This document shows positions 42,916 to 52,999 of a stretch of 64,000 bases of DNA, one piece after another. Position numbers and translations under genes: made by a program. Each line of letters starts with the position of its first letter. Within the stretch, counting starts at the first letter, position 1. The stretch is taken from contig CAJNDS010002524.1 of assembly GCA_905221605.1 (NCBI GenBank), positions 745,134 to 809,133 on the forward strand, read 5' to 3'. The stretch is from Symbiodinium natans. Its lineage: Eukaryota > Sar > Dinophyceae > Suessiales > Symbiodiniaceae. The notes beneath the pieces are model-generated. The model saw only the letters and a list, made by a program, of their open reading frames with translations. It did no database searches and was not told the origin of the DNA.

Positions 42916-43783
42916 GCGCCCTTGGAGGGGTTTAGGGTTTCGGGTTTAGGGTTTAGGGTTTAGGGTTGAGGGTTTAGGGTTTAGGGTTTAGGGTTTAGGG
43001 CTCGCCGTGAGCTACTTTAGTGTATCATAAGTAGGGTCATAATATGTTGATATATAGCCTTCTTTCGAAGTACTGACTCTACCCATCAAAAGAATCATAC
43101 CCATGAACCTTCCACTCCCGAAGAAAGGATTGCAAGGGGCGCAACATACCACCCTTACACCCCCCCCCCTGGCTCCCTGTGGTTGAGGGGATCGAGCGAT
43201 TCAAATGCTTCGTGCTTTGCACTTGACGTCAAAGCCTAGGTCCTAGATCTTCCCTAAACCCGAAACCCTAAACCCTAAACCCTAAACCGAAGGTCGAGAC
43301 AGGGTTTGGCTCTGGATCGACCGAAAACCCTAAGCCCTAAACCCTCAAACCCTAGTCATGGTAGCGCCTTACCATGAATCCCTCATAATCTCAGCACATG
43401 TATACCCAAAGCCTTTAAGGGTGGGGTTGCGGGTTTAGGGTTTAGGGTTTAAAGGTTTACGCTCGAAATAGCCCCAGCGCCTCAGATGGCATGGCTTTTG
43501 GGCCCCTATAGAAAGCCTTAATATGAGAGTCCTTAGCCTTAGGGCTGGGAGCCCCTTATAGCCCTTGACTCCATACTTGGAGGTTCAGGGTACTTCTAAC
43601 CCTACTTGTAACTGCACCTTTAAGCCCCCTAAGTCCCCCAAAATCCTCTAAGCATTCTAATGGGGGCCTAAACCCCAAACCCCAAACCCCAAACCCGAAA
43701 CCCCAAACCCCGAACCCCAAACCCCAAACCCCAAACCCGAAACCCCAAACCCCAAACCCCAAACCCCAAACCCTGCCCTCAAG

Positions 43784-43849
43784 ATGCCACCTGGCCTGGC
43801 GCCCTACCCGGAGCCGGTGGACTCACCCTCGAAGTCCGAGCCTGCAGAG
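43784..43849 (+). CDS. Tandem repeat exon 5 (22 aa)
   Basis: TCAAG|ATG ... GAG|GTGC, phase 0. It encodes MPPGLAPYPEPVDSPSKSEP then AE. Confidence 0.8.
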
Positions 43850-44289
43850 GTGCGGTTTAAGGCCCGGCTGGAGGGTTGGGGTTTAGGGTTTAGGGTTTAG
43901 GGTTTAGGGTTTAGGGTTTAGGGTTTAGGGTTTAGGGTTTAGGGTTTAGGGTTTAGGGAGTCGTCCGAGGGTTGAACGTTTGATTATTTTGTTTTTTTTT
44001 TCTTTTTTTGTGTGGAGGGGGGGGGGGTATCGAGGTGTTTAGGGCTTGTGCCAGAGACTATGGGCACAAGTGAGGATGCGGGGGTCATAAGGTTGGGCAC
44101 AAGGACTGAAGGGCCTCAAAATTTCAAGACTCGCTGACCCTAAGCCCTGGTTGGCCTAGACCCAAGCAGCTAAGACCCGGCTTAGGGTTTAAGGTTTAAG
44201 GTGTAAGTAAGGTGTAGGGCTCCAGGAGGTTTTGGGACCCTTAAACCTTAAACCCCAAACCCTAAGCCCTAAACCCAAAACCTCCTCAG

Positions 44290-44358
44290 ACGCCCCCTGG
44301 CCTGGAGCCTGCCCCGGAATCTGGGGAGTCGGCGCCCTCGGCGCCCGAGCCCGCGCAG
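44290..44358 (+). CDS. Tandem repeat exon 6 (23 aa)
   Basis: CTCAG|ACG ... CAG|GTGC, phase 0. It encodes TPPGLEPAPESGESAPSAPE then PAQ. The first codon is ACG here and in exon 7, so these ATGs are internal codons, not starts. Confidence 0.8.
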
Positions 44359-44846
44359 GTGCGCTCTCTCGGTACTCCGGTCCCTAACCCGGGTTTAGGG
44401 TTCAGGGTTAGGGTTTAGGGTCTAGGATACCTACATAGTTTTTTCTTGGGCCCTAACGCTACTATATAGGAACCCCTCTATAAGGCCCAAGTATATATCA
44501 AGGTACATGGACCCTTAGGGTAACATTCAATATATGTTTTCCCCTTGTAGGGTTTAAGGGTTGTAAGGGTTTAGGGGTTATGCCCATTGTAGCAAAAAGG
44601 GTTGAGGGTTTGGTGAAGGTTCAGGGTGCTGAGGGTTTAGGGTTCAGGGTCTGGGTTGAGGGTTTAGGGTTCAGGGGGTTCGATGGTTGGGACCTTTTTC
44701 GGGTCTTCGCCTGGAACCCCGCCCCGAAACCCGACTCCGACTTCGAAGCCGCAAGCTCCTCAGCCCCTAAACCCTAAGCCCTAAGCCCTAAACCCTAAAC
44801 CCTAAACCCTAAACCCTAAAGGCCCTCAACCCCCCAGCCGCTCCAG

Positions 44847-44924
44847 ACGTCCTCCGGCCTGGCGCCCGTCCCGGAGTCGGAGGAGTCGGCGCCCTCGGCG
44901 TCTTCGGCGCCCGAGCCGGCAGAG
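44847..44924 (+). CDS. Tandem repeat exon 7 (26 aa)
   Basis: TCCAG|ACG ... GAG|GCGC (GC donor), phase 0. It encodes TSSGLAPVPESEESAPSASS then APEPAE. A degenerate additional unit may lie at 44,705-44,762. Confidence 0.8.
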
Positions 44925-45722
44925 GCGCGACCGGTCCCCAGGGTTTAGGGTTTAGGGTCTAGGGTCTAGGGTCGAGGCTTATGTTTAGGGTCCCCGGCAT
45001 TAAAACATGGACCTTCTGGAGTTTGGGGTTGTGGGTTTTGGGGTTTGGGGTTTGGGGTTTAGGGTTTGGGGTTCAGGGTGTAGGGTTTAGGGTTTTGGGT
45101 TTTTTCCAATATACACTTCGCAGGTCTAGGGATTCGGGGGCCTTTGGGGGTGCGCGGGGGGGTGGGGGGGGGGGGGGGGGTGGGTGTTGGCATGAGCCAG
45201 TCCCTTTCTTGGTGTTCCAAAACCTCGAGGTTTACATCGGCCCCTTGTCTTGTGGTAGTTTAAGGTTCGGATGCCGGAAGCTATGTCTTCATGGTAACCC
45301 AAAGCCCTAAACCCCAAACCCCACGAGGTTGTGTAGGGGTTAGGGGTTTGGAGTCTAGGGTGCCGATCAGAGAGGACCGTGTTTAGGGCTTAGGGGTTAT
45401 GCATAGAGGGTGAAGTTAGGGTTTGGGGTTTAGGGGTTTGGGGCTTGGGGTTGAGGGTTGAGGTCTGTTGGGCTTAGGATTAACCAGGTGTTCGGGGCTT
45501 TCTGTCTTGGCTTGAACCAAGAGGATTGTACTTACGAGTTCTTGCAGAGAATTCTTTACAGCACCAACCGTGCCAGCCTGGTTCTTAGGTAGGTCCCCAA
45601 AATGAACGCACCCCAAACCCTTCAACCCCCCAACCCCTAAACCCTAAAACCTAAACCTTGAATCCTGAACCCTAAACCCTAAATCCTAACCCCTAAATCC
45701 TAAACCCTAAACCCAAAAGAAG

Positions 45723-45790
45723 GCTCCCTGGACTCCCTCACTGTGGCGCACCGAAGAAGCGCCCCCAGCCACGGGCCGTGACTGGCGACC
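45723..45790 (+). CDS. Probable exon (APWTPSLWRTEEAPPATGRD)
   Basis: The acceptor is AGAAG|GCT. It encodes APWTPSLWRTEEAPPATGRD then WR. The 3' boundary is uncertain. Confidence 0.55.
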
Positions 45791-46021
45791 TTCCTTGGCA
45801 CCACTTTTGTTCCTTTGTGAGGTGTAAACTTGGGGATAGTTGGAAATAGTTCTTAATTGTTGGGTTCTTTAATTCCGAAGAAACAGCTAACATTTTCATG
45901 TTTGCTAGGGTTCCAAGTTCAGTATAGCAAAGGGTGTAGGGTTTATAGGGTTTGGGGTTTAGGGTTTAGGGTTTAGGGTTAGGGGTTTAGGGCAAATTCC
46001 GGATAGGCCTCAATCCTGAAG

Positions 46022-46113
46022 GCAACTGGCGCAGCCGACCCCGGCGCAGCCCAGCAAAGGAAAAGCAGCCCGGCACCGCGGCGCCTACTGCGGAGGAGTG
46101 GAGGGCTCATTTG
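46022..46113 (+). CDS. Probable exon (AKEKQPGTAAPTAEEWRAHL)
   Basis: The acceptor is TGAAG|GC and the GT donor TTG|GTTT. The frame NWRSRPRRSP then AKEKQPGTAAPTAEEWRAHL is coding-like. Confidence 0.55.
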
Positions 46114-46585
46114 GTTTGGGCTTTAGGGGTTCAGGATTCAGGGTTTAGGGTTTAGGGTTCAGGGTTCAGGGTTCAGGGTTTAGGGTTTAGGGTTTAGGGT
46201 TTTAGAGTATCGGGCGCTTGGGGTTTGGGGCCTCGATTTGGAGGTTCATGGGTACTTATAAGTAGGGTTACAAGTGCCCACAATTTGTTTACAGCCATAT
46301 GGTTGCCCTACTTTCATTTTTAGCTTTAACCCTAATTTAAAGTACCCACGACCCGAGAACGCAAAAGCCCAAAAGCAACACCCCTCCTGAGCTGAAATCT
46401 CCCAAACCCCCGAAAGCTGAAACGCCCTGGATCGCGGGTCTTGAAAGAACGCCAAATCCGTACCCTAAGGCTCTAAGGCCTCTGATTTTAGGGTTTTTGG
46501 GCCAAACGGCCTTCTTATTTCAGGTTTTCGGGGGGGCCATTTTGAGCCTCAGGGTTAGGCTCAGTGTTTAGGGCACCCACGCAAG

Positions 46586-46659
46586 CCGCTCGAACGAAGA
46601 GGATGCGGCCAACTCCGCGCAAGCGCAGGATGACGTGGAGACGACGAAGGCAATCGGCT
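46586..46659 (+). CDS. Duplicated acidic exon, copy 1
   Basis: The acceptor is CGCAAG|C and the GT donor GGCT|GTAAG. It encodes RSNEEDAANSAQAQDDVETT then KAIG. Homologous to 47,533. The intron begins with a CTTGGAGG-type element 8 bp after the donor (46,668-46,798). Confidence 0.7.
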
Positions 46660-46667
46660 GTAAGCTG

Positions 46668-46798
46668 ACTTGGAGCCTCATGGGTACTTAGAACCCCAAT
46701 TAGAAGCCTACTCATAATCTACTTAGAGGACTTAGGGGACTTCGGGGGCTTCTAGGTACAGTGATAATTGGGGTTATGCGTACCCTGAACCTCCCAGT
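46668..46798. mobile_element. Inverted-repeat element, CTTGGAGGTTCATG family
   Basis: Left ACTTGGAGCCTCATGGGTACTT, right GCGTACCCTGAACCTCCCAGT, starting immediately inside the intron of the duplicated acidic exon. Confidence 0.8.
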
Positions 46799-47289
46799 GC
46801 GGTTCTATGGAGGGTAAACATGGTTAGGGTACTTGTAAGGATACTTACAAGTACCTTTAGGGTATGGATCTTAGGGGCTTGCCAGAAGTTGGGAGACGTG
46901 GATTTTGGGGTTTGGGGTTTGCCATACTTGGCGAGATGTGAGGGTGCAAGGGCGACGGATAGGTTCATCACAGCCTTCTTAAGCCCTTCTGTATTCTGCA
47001 GTCCTCATCAACACAATATGTAACCCTAAACCCTAACTCCCCAGACCCTATCAACCCCTTAGCCCTCAGTAATTCCTGACCCGAAACCTTAACCCTGAAC
47101 CCTAATCCCTAAACCCGAGAAGCCCTAGTGTTTGGGATTCAAGGGTTTCGAGCTTCGCCGGGTTTAGAGTTTAGGGCTTCGGGTTTCGGGTTCAGGGTTC
47201 TTTCCGTGAGGCCCTTCAATCTCCGCTGCCTTCGCAAGTGCTTTCTTTTCCCGTGGCTTCGGCTGTGTGATTAAAAGCAACCACGAGAC

Positions 47290-47345
47290 CTGGACCAACA
47301 AATGCGCAGCACCCTCATCTTCAAAGGGTCGCAGCCGTGGCTCAG
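47290..47345 (+). CDS. Probable exon (NHETWTNKCAAPSSSKGRSR)
   Basis: It encodes NHETWTNKCAAPSSSKGRSR then GSV; acceptor AGCAACC not strong. Followed by CCCTAAA repeats rather than TTTAGGG. Confidence 0.4.
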
Positions 47346-47532
47346 TGAACCCTAAACCCTAAACCCTAAACCCTAAATGCTAAACCCTAAAACCCCAAGA
47401 CCCTAAACCCTAAACCCTACACCCTAAACCCTAAACCCTAAAACCCTGAACCCTAACCCTGAACCCTGAACCCTAAACCCTAAACCCTAAACCCTAAACC
47501 CTAAAGCCTCAGCCCTGAACCTGAACATGCAG

Positions 47533-47608
47533 TTCGGAGGAAGAGGATGTGCGCAACTCCTTGCAGCCGGAGGCAGAGCTGGAGACGGCGAAGGCCATGT
47601 TCTGTCTG
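47533..47608 (+). CDS. Duplicated acidic exon, copy 2
   Basis: The acceptor is TGCAG|T. It encodes SEEEDVRNSLQPEAELETAK then AMFCL. Pairs with 46,586: xEEDxxNSxQxxxxxETxKA. The 3' boundary is approximate. Confidence 0.65.
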
Positions 47609-48073
47609 AGGGCTTGAAGATTGTACGTCGGGTCAGCCCTAAACCCAACCCCTAAACCCTAAACCCTAAACGACGAGCAGCCCTACTTGGAGGTCTAATT
47701 GGGTACTTTTAAGCAGGATCTAGGGTTTTGGGTTTAGGGTTCAGGGTGTACTTGTTTTAGGTTTAGGGTTCAGGGTGTACTTAAGAGTAGGGTTACAAGT
47801 AGGGTAACTATGGTTATATCCTTATTTAGGGTACTTACAACCCTTTGCCGCCATTACTGCAGTGCGCCTTAGGGTGGTTACATGGTCCGGTCGCTAAATA
47901 TGGTCCCTTGCCTTTTTGAGAAGAGTTTTTGGGAATCCATGGCTTTGGAGTGGTTAGGTCCTTGTGACATTTGAGGTTTTGCGTCTAGGGCATTCCTCTT
48001 ACTCCAACAATATTGCTTACTCTCAGGACCGTTCTTACGATAAGTACTACTGAGTACTGCTAGTATTCTTGGT

Positions 48074-48259
48074 ACTTGTAGGTTCGCTAGTAGTTATATT
48101 AGGGTTAAAGTACCCTAGATGACGAAACAACCATAGTTACCCTGCAGGATGTTCCCCCTTTATACTAACAGTCCTTAATAATTAGGGGGTATTGCAATCC
48201 CTGTGAGAATAAGGAACATCCCAAGCTACCTTACTTACTTCCACGTACTCAAATGAACC
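48074..48259. mobile_element. Nested elements: TTGGGATGTTCCCC inside CTTGGAGGTTCATG
   Basis: The outer element runs from ACTTGTAGGTTCGCTAG to AATGAACCTCCAAGT. Inside it, 48,149-48,222 is GATGTTCCCCCTTTATAC...AGGAACATC of the second family. Confidence 0.8.
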
Positions 48260-48446
48260 TCCAAGTAGGGGTCTAGGGTTTCATGGCTTGGGGCATCTAG
48301 TGGCTCTTAAAGGGGTTTAGGGTTTTCAAGTCTTGGTTGAGGTCGGGGTCTGGGGTTTCCGCAATTTGCCGGGTGTGCGTTTAGTTGTTGCTGGGCTTTG
48401 TTGGGGGTGAACCCTGCATGAGCCCTATACGAGCTTGGGGGTTCAG

Positions 48447-48536
<90 letters not shown>
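48447..48536. repeat. (CTG)n / (GCT)n triplet repeat, about 30 units
   Basis: A pure, uninterrupted triplet run of about 90 bp. It lies between exons and shows no splice context, so it is probably intronic. Confidence 0.95.
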
Positions 48537-48617
48537 GCTTCAGGTTTTTCGGGTTTAGGGTCTAGGGCAACCCTAAACCCCATACCCTAAACTCCCTAAA
48601 CTAGGGCTTTCGGGCAG

Positions 48618-48680
48618 TCCAGCACCGGCAAGCCCCTAATCAAGATGAGGCGACCCTACCAGCTTCCCAGCGAGCCCAAG
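48618..48680 (+). CDS. Exon (SSTGKPLIKMRRPYQLPSEP)
   Basis: A phase-0, 63-nt exon with acceptor GGGCAG|TCC and GC donor AAG|GCTG. It encodes SSTGKPLIKMRRPYQLPSEP then K. A related start (GGGCAG|TCAGGCACCGGCGAG) at 49,472 may be a decayed duplicate. Confidence 0.65.
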
Positions 48681-48883
48681 GCTGCAAAGACGCATAGCCC
48701 CAACCATCCCCCCCCCCCAAAAAAAAAAAAAAGAAAACAAATCATGGTTCTAAAAACACACAAAGAAAGAAATCAAAAGGAACACCAACCGAACCCTGAA
48801 CCCTAAATAGACCCGAACCCTAGACCCCTAAACCCTAAACCCTCAACCATAAATAGACCCGAACCCTGGACCCCTAAACCCAG

Positions 48884-48952
48884 GAGAAGCCCATCGAGTC
48901 CCAGATCGAGGAGCTGAGGCTGCTTCGCGAAGGGCGCCTTTGCTCGCGAAGG
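48884..48952 (+). CDS. Coiled-coil exon (EKPIESQIEELRLLREGR)
   Basis: A phase-0, 69-nt exon with acceptor CCCAG|GAG and GT donor AGG|GTTT. It encodes EKPIESQIEELRLLREGRLC then SRR. Heptad-like helix, related in style to 52,837. Confidence 0.7.
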
Positions 48953-49925
48953 GTTTGTGAGGGTTTAGGGTTTAGGGTTTAGGGGTTTAAGGGCTTAAGG
49001 GTTTAAGGATTTAAGGGTTTAAGGGTTTAAGGGTTTGGGGTTTAACAGGAGGGTTTCAGGGTTTTGGGGTTAGGGTTCAAAAGTGTTTGGGCTTTTGGGT
49101 TTGGTTTTTGTTTGGCTTGAGGCTCGCTAACATTTTTTTCACGGGTTGGGGGTTTCAGGTTATAAGGGTTGGCGGTTTCAGGTTTTAAGGGTTTGAGGTT
49201 TAAAAGTTTTAGGGTTCTAGGGATAGATAAGGGGTCTTTTGGGTTTAATCAATTTGCCACAGCACGGAGCTATTTCACTGATTCCGTTGGGGTTTAGGGT
49301 TTAGGGTGTAGGGTCCAGGGCTTGAGTGGTTCGAGTTTAGTAACTACCACAGAACCTTCTGTAAATCTTAAGTCTTACACTCCCACAGGTACCCAATAGA
49401 ATCCCTTAAAGGGATTTTATAGGGCCTTCATTCCCTCATTCCCTACTGAGAACCAGACGGGTTTTTGGGGCAGTCAGGCACCGGCGAGCGGGCGACTTCG
49501 ACCAGGCAGCGGGGCTTCGGGGTTTCAGGCTTAAGCGTTGGAAGCTTGGAAGGCCTAAGCCCTGAACCCTGAACCCTAAACCCCAAACCCCAAACGCTAA
49601 ACCCTAAACCCTAAAGCCTAAACCCTAAACCCTAAACCCTAAACCCTAAACCCTAAACCTTAGCCCTAAACCCTAGACCCTAAACGAGCCGTAAAGCCCC
49701 TGATGCTTGAGGTTTTTGTTTTTTTGGTAAAGGCTTCTAGGGTTAGGGTTAGGGTTTAGGGTTTAGGGTTTAGGGTTTTGGGTTTTGGGTTTTGGGTTTC
49801 TGGCTTGGGTTTCGGAACTTCTAGGGCATGGACAGCTCGGGTCATCAGCTTGAAAACTTGAAGAACATCAGGCCGTGATGTCCATGAACCCCCAGACTCC
49901 GACCTCAACCAAGCCCTGAAACCCT

Positions 49926-50250
49926 ACTTGGAGGTTCATGGGTACTTATAACCCCAATTATAAGTCTACCTATAACCTACTTAGAGGACTTAGGGGACTT
50001 AGAGGGCTGATAAATGCAGTTGTAATTGGGGCTGTAATTGGGGTTATAGGCACCCTGAAGCTTCAAGGAAGCCTCTATATGCCCTCAAGCCTAACCCCCT
50101 AGATGCCCTGAGCCCTGATACCCTCAACCACTACTTGGAAGTTCATTTGAGTACGTAGAAGGAGGGTTATAAGTAGGGTACCTATGGCTATCACCTTGTT
50201 TAGGGTACTTGTTTATGACCCTGCGTAAACATACTAATGTATCTTCAAGT
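49926..50250. mobile_element. Two tandem CTTGGAGGTTCATG-family elements
   Basis: First 49,926-50,067 (ACTTGGAGGTTCATGGGTAC to CACCCTGAAGCTTCAAGG), second 50,133-50,250 (ACTTGGAAGTTCATTTGAGT to AATGTATCTTCAAGT). In the second the G-to-A change in the left end is matched in the right end, which keeps pairing. Confidence 0.8.
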
Positions 50251-50718
50251 AGCCCTAAACCCTAAACCCTGTAAACCCTAAAATCTCAGAGCCTTAAACC
50301 CGAAAACCCTAAACTGTTCAAGTTTAGGGGTTTGCCCTAAACCCCAAACCCGAGTTTCTGAACCCCTAGACTGGCAAGAGCACTGCAATGTTTGTAGGAG
50401 TCTTGGGGTCAGTAGACAGAGAAGTCAAGCCCCTTCAAGGAAGAGGGGCTTAGGGTTTAGGGTTTAGGGTTTTGTGTTTAGGGTTTTAGGGTTTCTCGTA
50501 TCAAAGTGGTATTCCTTAGCTAGCGGGTCTTACCCTCTCTGGGTAATTCGGCCCTTCTTGATAGGCCGCCAAAGACCAGCGACCCAAAACCCTGAACCCC
50601 ACAATCCCATTCTGCGGAAACCTATTTGAGTTTCGTCCTTTTGCCGGTCGTATGCAAACCCTACTATATATCCGTCAGTTGATGAAGTCGGGACCTTCCC
50701 TCTCGCCTTGGAGGCGAG

Positions 50719-51003
50719 GCAATGGAATGCCGTTTGCACGTTTCACGTGCTTTGGAGCAAGTTCAGAAGGAAGACCCCGAGCAATTCGGTCATCTCGGCG
50801 TGAATGAGGAAGCCATCGATTGCCTCGAGGAGCAGCATCGGAGAAGGCACGAATGCCTATCAAGCCTTTCTGGGGCAACAGGACGAGCCGACTTGCGACC
50901 GTATGCTAGAAGAGGCCAAGTCAAGAAAGACTGGCCTGTGTTATCTCGCGATGCCACCGGCGCTACAGACGGGCAAGTCTCGGGGGTTTGGGCAGTTCTC
51001 TAA
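50719..51003 (+). CDS. Longer exon with an apparent +1 frame change
   Basis: The acceptor is GGCGAG|GCA. The first part is AMECRLHVSRALEQVQKEDP, EQFGHLGVNEEAIDCLEEQH (one frame). From about 50,845 the better frame is +1: GTNAYQAFLGQQDEPTCDRM, LEEAKSRKTGLCYLAMPPAL. Either a one-base indel has broken the gene or a tiny intron lies near the GC donor AGAAG|GCACG at 50,846. Unrecognised protein, mostly helical. Confidence 0.5.
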   Translation, partial: AMECRLHVSRALEQVQKEDPEQFGHLGVNEEAIDCLEEQHRRRHECLSSLSGATGRADLRPYARRGQVKKDWPVLSRDATGATDGQVSGVWAVL

Positions 51004-51513
51004 AATGGGTTCTCGGTTTGGGGTCCCTAAAGCCCTACACCCTTAACTGCCCGCCCTAAATCCTATAAACCCTAATCCCTAGACCCCCAAACCCTAAACC
51101 CCAGACCCCTAAACCCCTATAAACCCTAAAACCCAAACCCTCAAACCCTATCCCCCAAACCATTAGGCCCCTAAGCCTCTAAACCCTGAACCCTGAACTC
51201 GAAGCCCCCAAACCCTATCACCCCCAAACCCTAACCCCTACAACCCACGAACCTTAAACCCTAAACCCCAGAAAGACAGGTCAAGTAAGAACTCCGAAAC
51301 ATAAAACCCTGAACCCTAACCCTGTATAAACCCTATAAACTCCCCAATTCCCCACGCCTAAACGCCAGGCTAAACCCCCAAACCCTAACGCTAAACCCGA
51401 ACACCTAAACACTAGCCCTAGAACCTAAACCCTAAACCCTAAACCCTAAACCCTAGCCCTAAACCCCAAACCCTAAACCCTAAACCCAAAACCCTAAACC
51501 CACAAAAAGCCAG

Positions 51514-51572
51514 GCCAGGGAGGCGGCTGCGGCGCTGGAGTTGCTGGCGCCCAGCGCTGAGACGAGGCTCAG
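51514..51572 (+). CDS. Probable exon (AREAAAALELLAPSAETRLR)
   Basis: The acceptor is GCCAG|GCC and the GC donor CTCAG|GCTC. It encodes AREAAAALELLAPSAETRL. Strong third-position G/C bias. Confidence 0.6.
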
Positions 51573-51856
51573 GCTCGCCGTAGAGCCTTGGTCCGCAGTT
51601 GTCAGGGCCTTTTTGCGGGTTTGTTGGGGTTTAGGGTTTAGGGTTTAGGGTTTAGGGTTTAGGGTTTAGGGTTTAGGGTTTAGGGTTTAGGGCTTTTTGG
51701 GTTTTTTTTGGGCTTTTGGGGCGTCAGGGTGCAATTAGGGTTCAGGGCTTCTTTGGGGGCTTCAATTATGAGGGCGTTTAGGCTGCAATTAAGATTTAGG
51801 GCGTATTTGGGTTTTTTGAGTCTTTTGTCGGGGCTTTTTAGGGCGTTTGGGTCTTA

Positions 51857-51857
51857 A

Positions 51858-51890
<33 letters not shown>

Positions 51891-52122
51891 GATGGAGAGC
51901 GAGGGAGAGAGAGAGAGAGAGAGAGAGGGAGAGATAGAGGGAGAGATAGAGGGAGAGATGGAGGGAGAGATGAGGGAGAGATAGAGGGAGAGATAGAGGG
52001 AGAGATAGAGGGAGATATAGAGGGAGAGATAGAGGGAGAGATAGAGAGAGAGAGAGAGGGAGAGATAGAGGGAGAGATAGAGGGAGAGCGAGAGAGAGAG
52101 AGAGAGAGCGGGAGAGGGACAG
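51857..52122. repeat. GA-rich tract, (GAGAGATAGAGG)n
   Basis: About 265 bp of only purines plus T, with a 12-base GAGAGATAGAGG unit in the middle. Open frames on the minus strand through it (Ser/Leu repeats) are artefacts. The flank 52,123-52,440 holds no supported exon. Confidence 0.95.
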
Positions 52123-52836
52123 AGCGTAAACCTCGTACTCTTCACACTACCCAAAGGAAGCAGAACAGTCGGTTGGATTTTGGCGCTTTACCCTAAAACG
52201 GCTTGAACTTGAAACCCGTAACTGCTTTGTCGTTGTTGGCTTCTTTTCTTGGAGGTTAGTGGGATGGATTCTGTAAGAATACGCATCTATCTGTAAAGGG
52301 GAATCCGCATTGAGAGCAATTCTTTTTTCAGTTCTACAATTTTGAGATTGAGTCTTTGCAGCCTGCCGCTTTTTCTGCTGGGATTCGTTTAGGGTGTAAA
52401 AGGCTTTCCCTAAATAAAGCCTAAACCCTAAAACCAAAACAGGGCATTAAGGGGTTCGACCATGAGCCGAGGCACGCCTGGAGTGCGGGGGCCAGGACAA
52501 GGGTCCTGAGCACATGGTTTAGGGTTTAGGGCTTTGGGTTTTGGGTTTAGGGTTCAAAAGCCAAACTTCGTTGGCTTGGGCCGAAGACGCAGGATTCAGT
52601 CGGGCGTTTCCGGGATGAGATTGGGAGAGCTCCCCTGAAATTCGGGTGCCCGTGTCTCAGTGGTTCTCCCCTTACAATCTTTGATTGATACCTCTTAATG
52701 GAGGAAGATAACACACCCCTAAACCGTAAACGGAACTCCCGCTAAGCATGCGCTCAACTCGTCAACCCGCAAGCTGAAATCCTAAGCCTTCTAAACCCTA
52801 AACCCCAAACCCTAAACCCTACATTCAACCGCAAAG

Positions 52837-52908
52837 GACCAGCAGGCCCTCGAGGAGCTGAAGCAGGTCCGCGAGCTCGCCGAAAGCAGCGGCGAGTCAC
52901 TCGGGGAG
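52837..52908 (+). CDS. Coiled-coil exon (DQQALEELKQVRELAESSGE)
   Basis: A phase-0, 72-nt exon with acceptor CAAAG|GAC and GC donor GAG|GCTC. It encodes DQQALEELKQVRELAESSGE then SLGE. CCCTAAA before, TTTAGGG after. Confidence 0.7.
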
Positions 52909-52999
52909 GCTCTGCTTGGCTTTAGGGTTTAGGGTTGAGGGTTTAGGGCAGAGGGCTTAGGGCTTTGGGTTTAGGGTTTAGGGTTTAAAGGGTTTAGGG

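Noticed and set aside
41083-44924. Seven separate small genes starting with ATG
   Set aside because: Each begins right after CAG and ends at a GT or GC donor, phase 0, and copies 6-7 start with ACG, so ATG is an internal codon of a repeat exon.
46530-46560. Dinoflagellate spliced-leader relic (CCATTTTGAGCCTCAGG)
   Set aside because: Only a loose resemblance to the spliced-leader sequence and not next to an exon start.
51789-52154. Minus-strand Ser/Leu-rich open frame
   Set aside because: Derived from the GAGAGATAGAGG purine tract.
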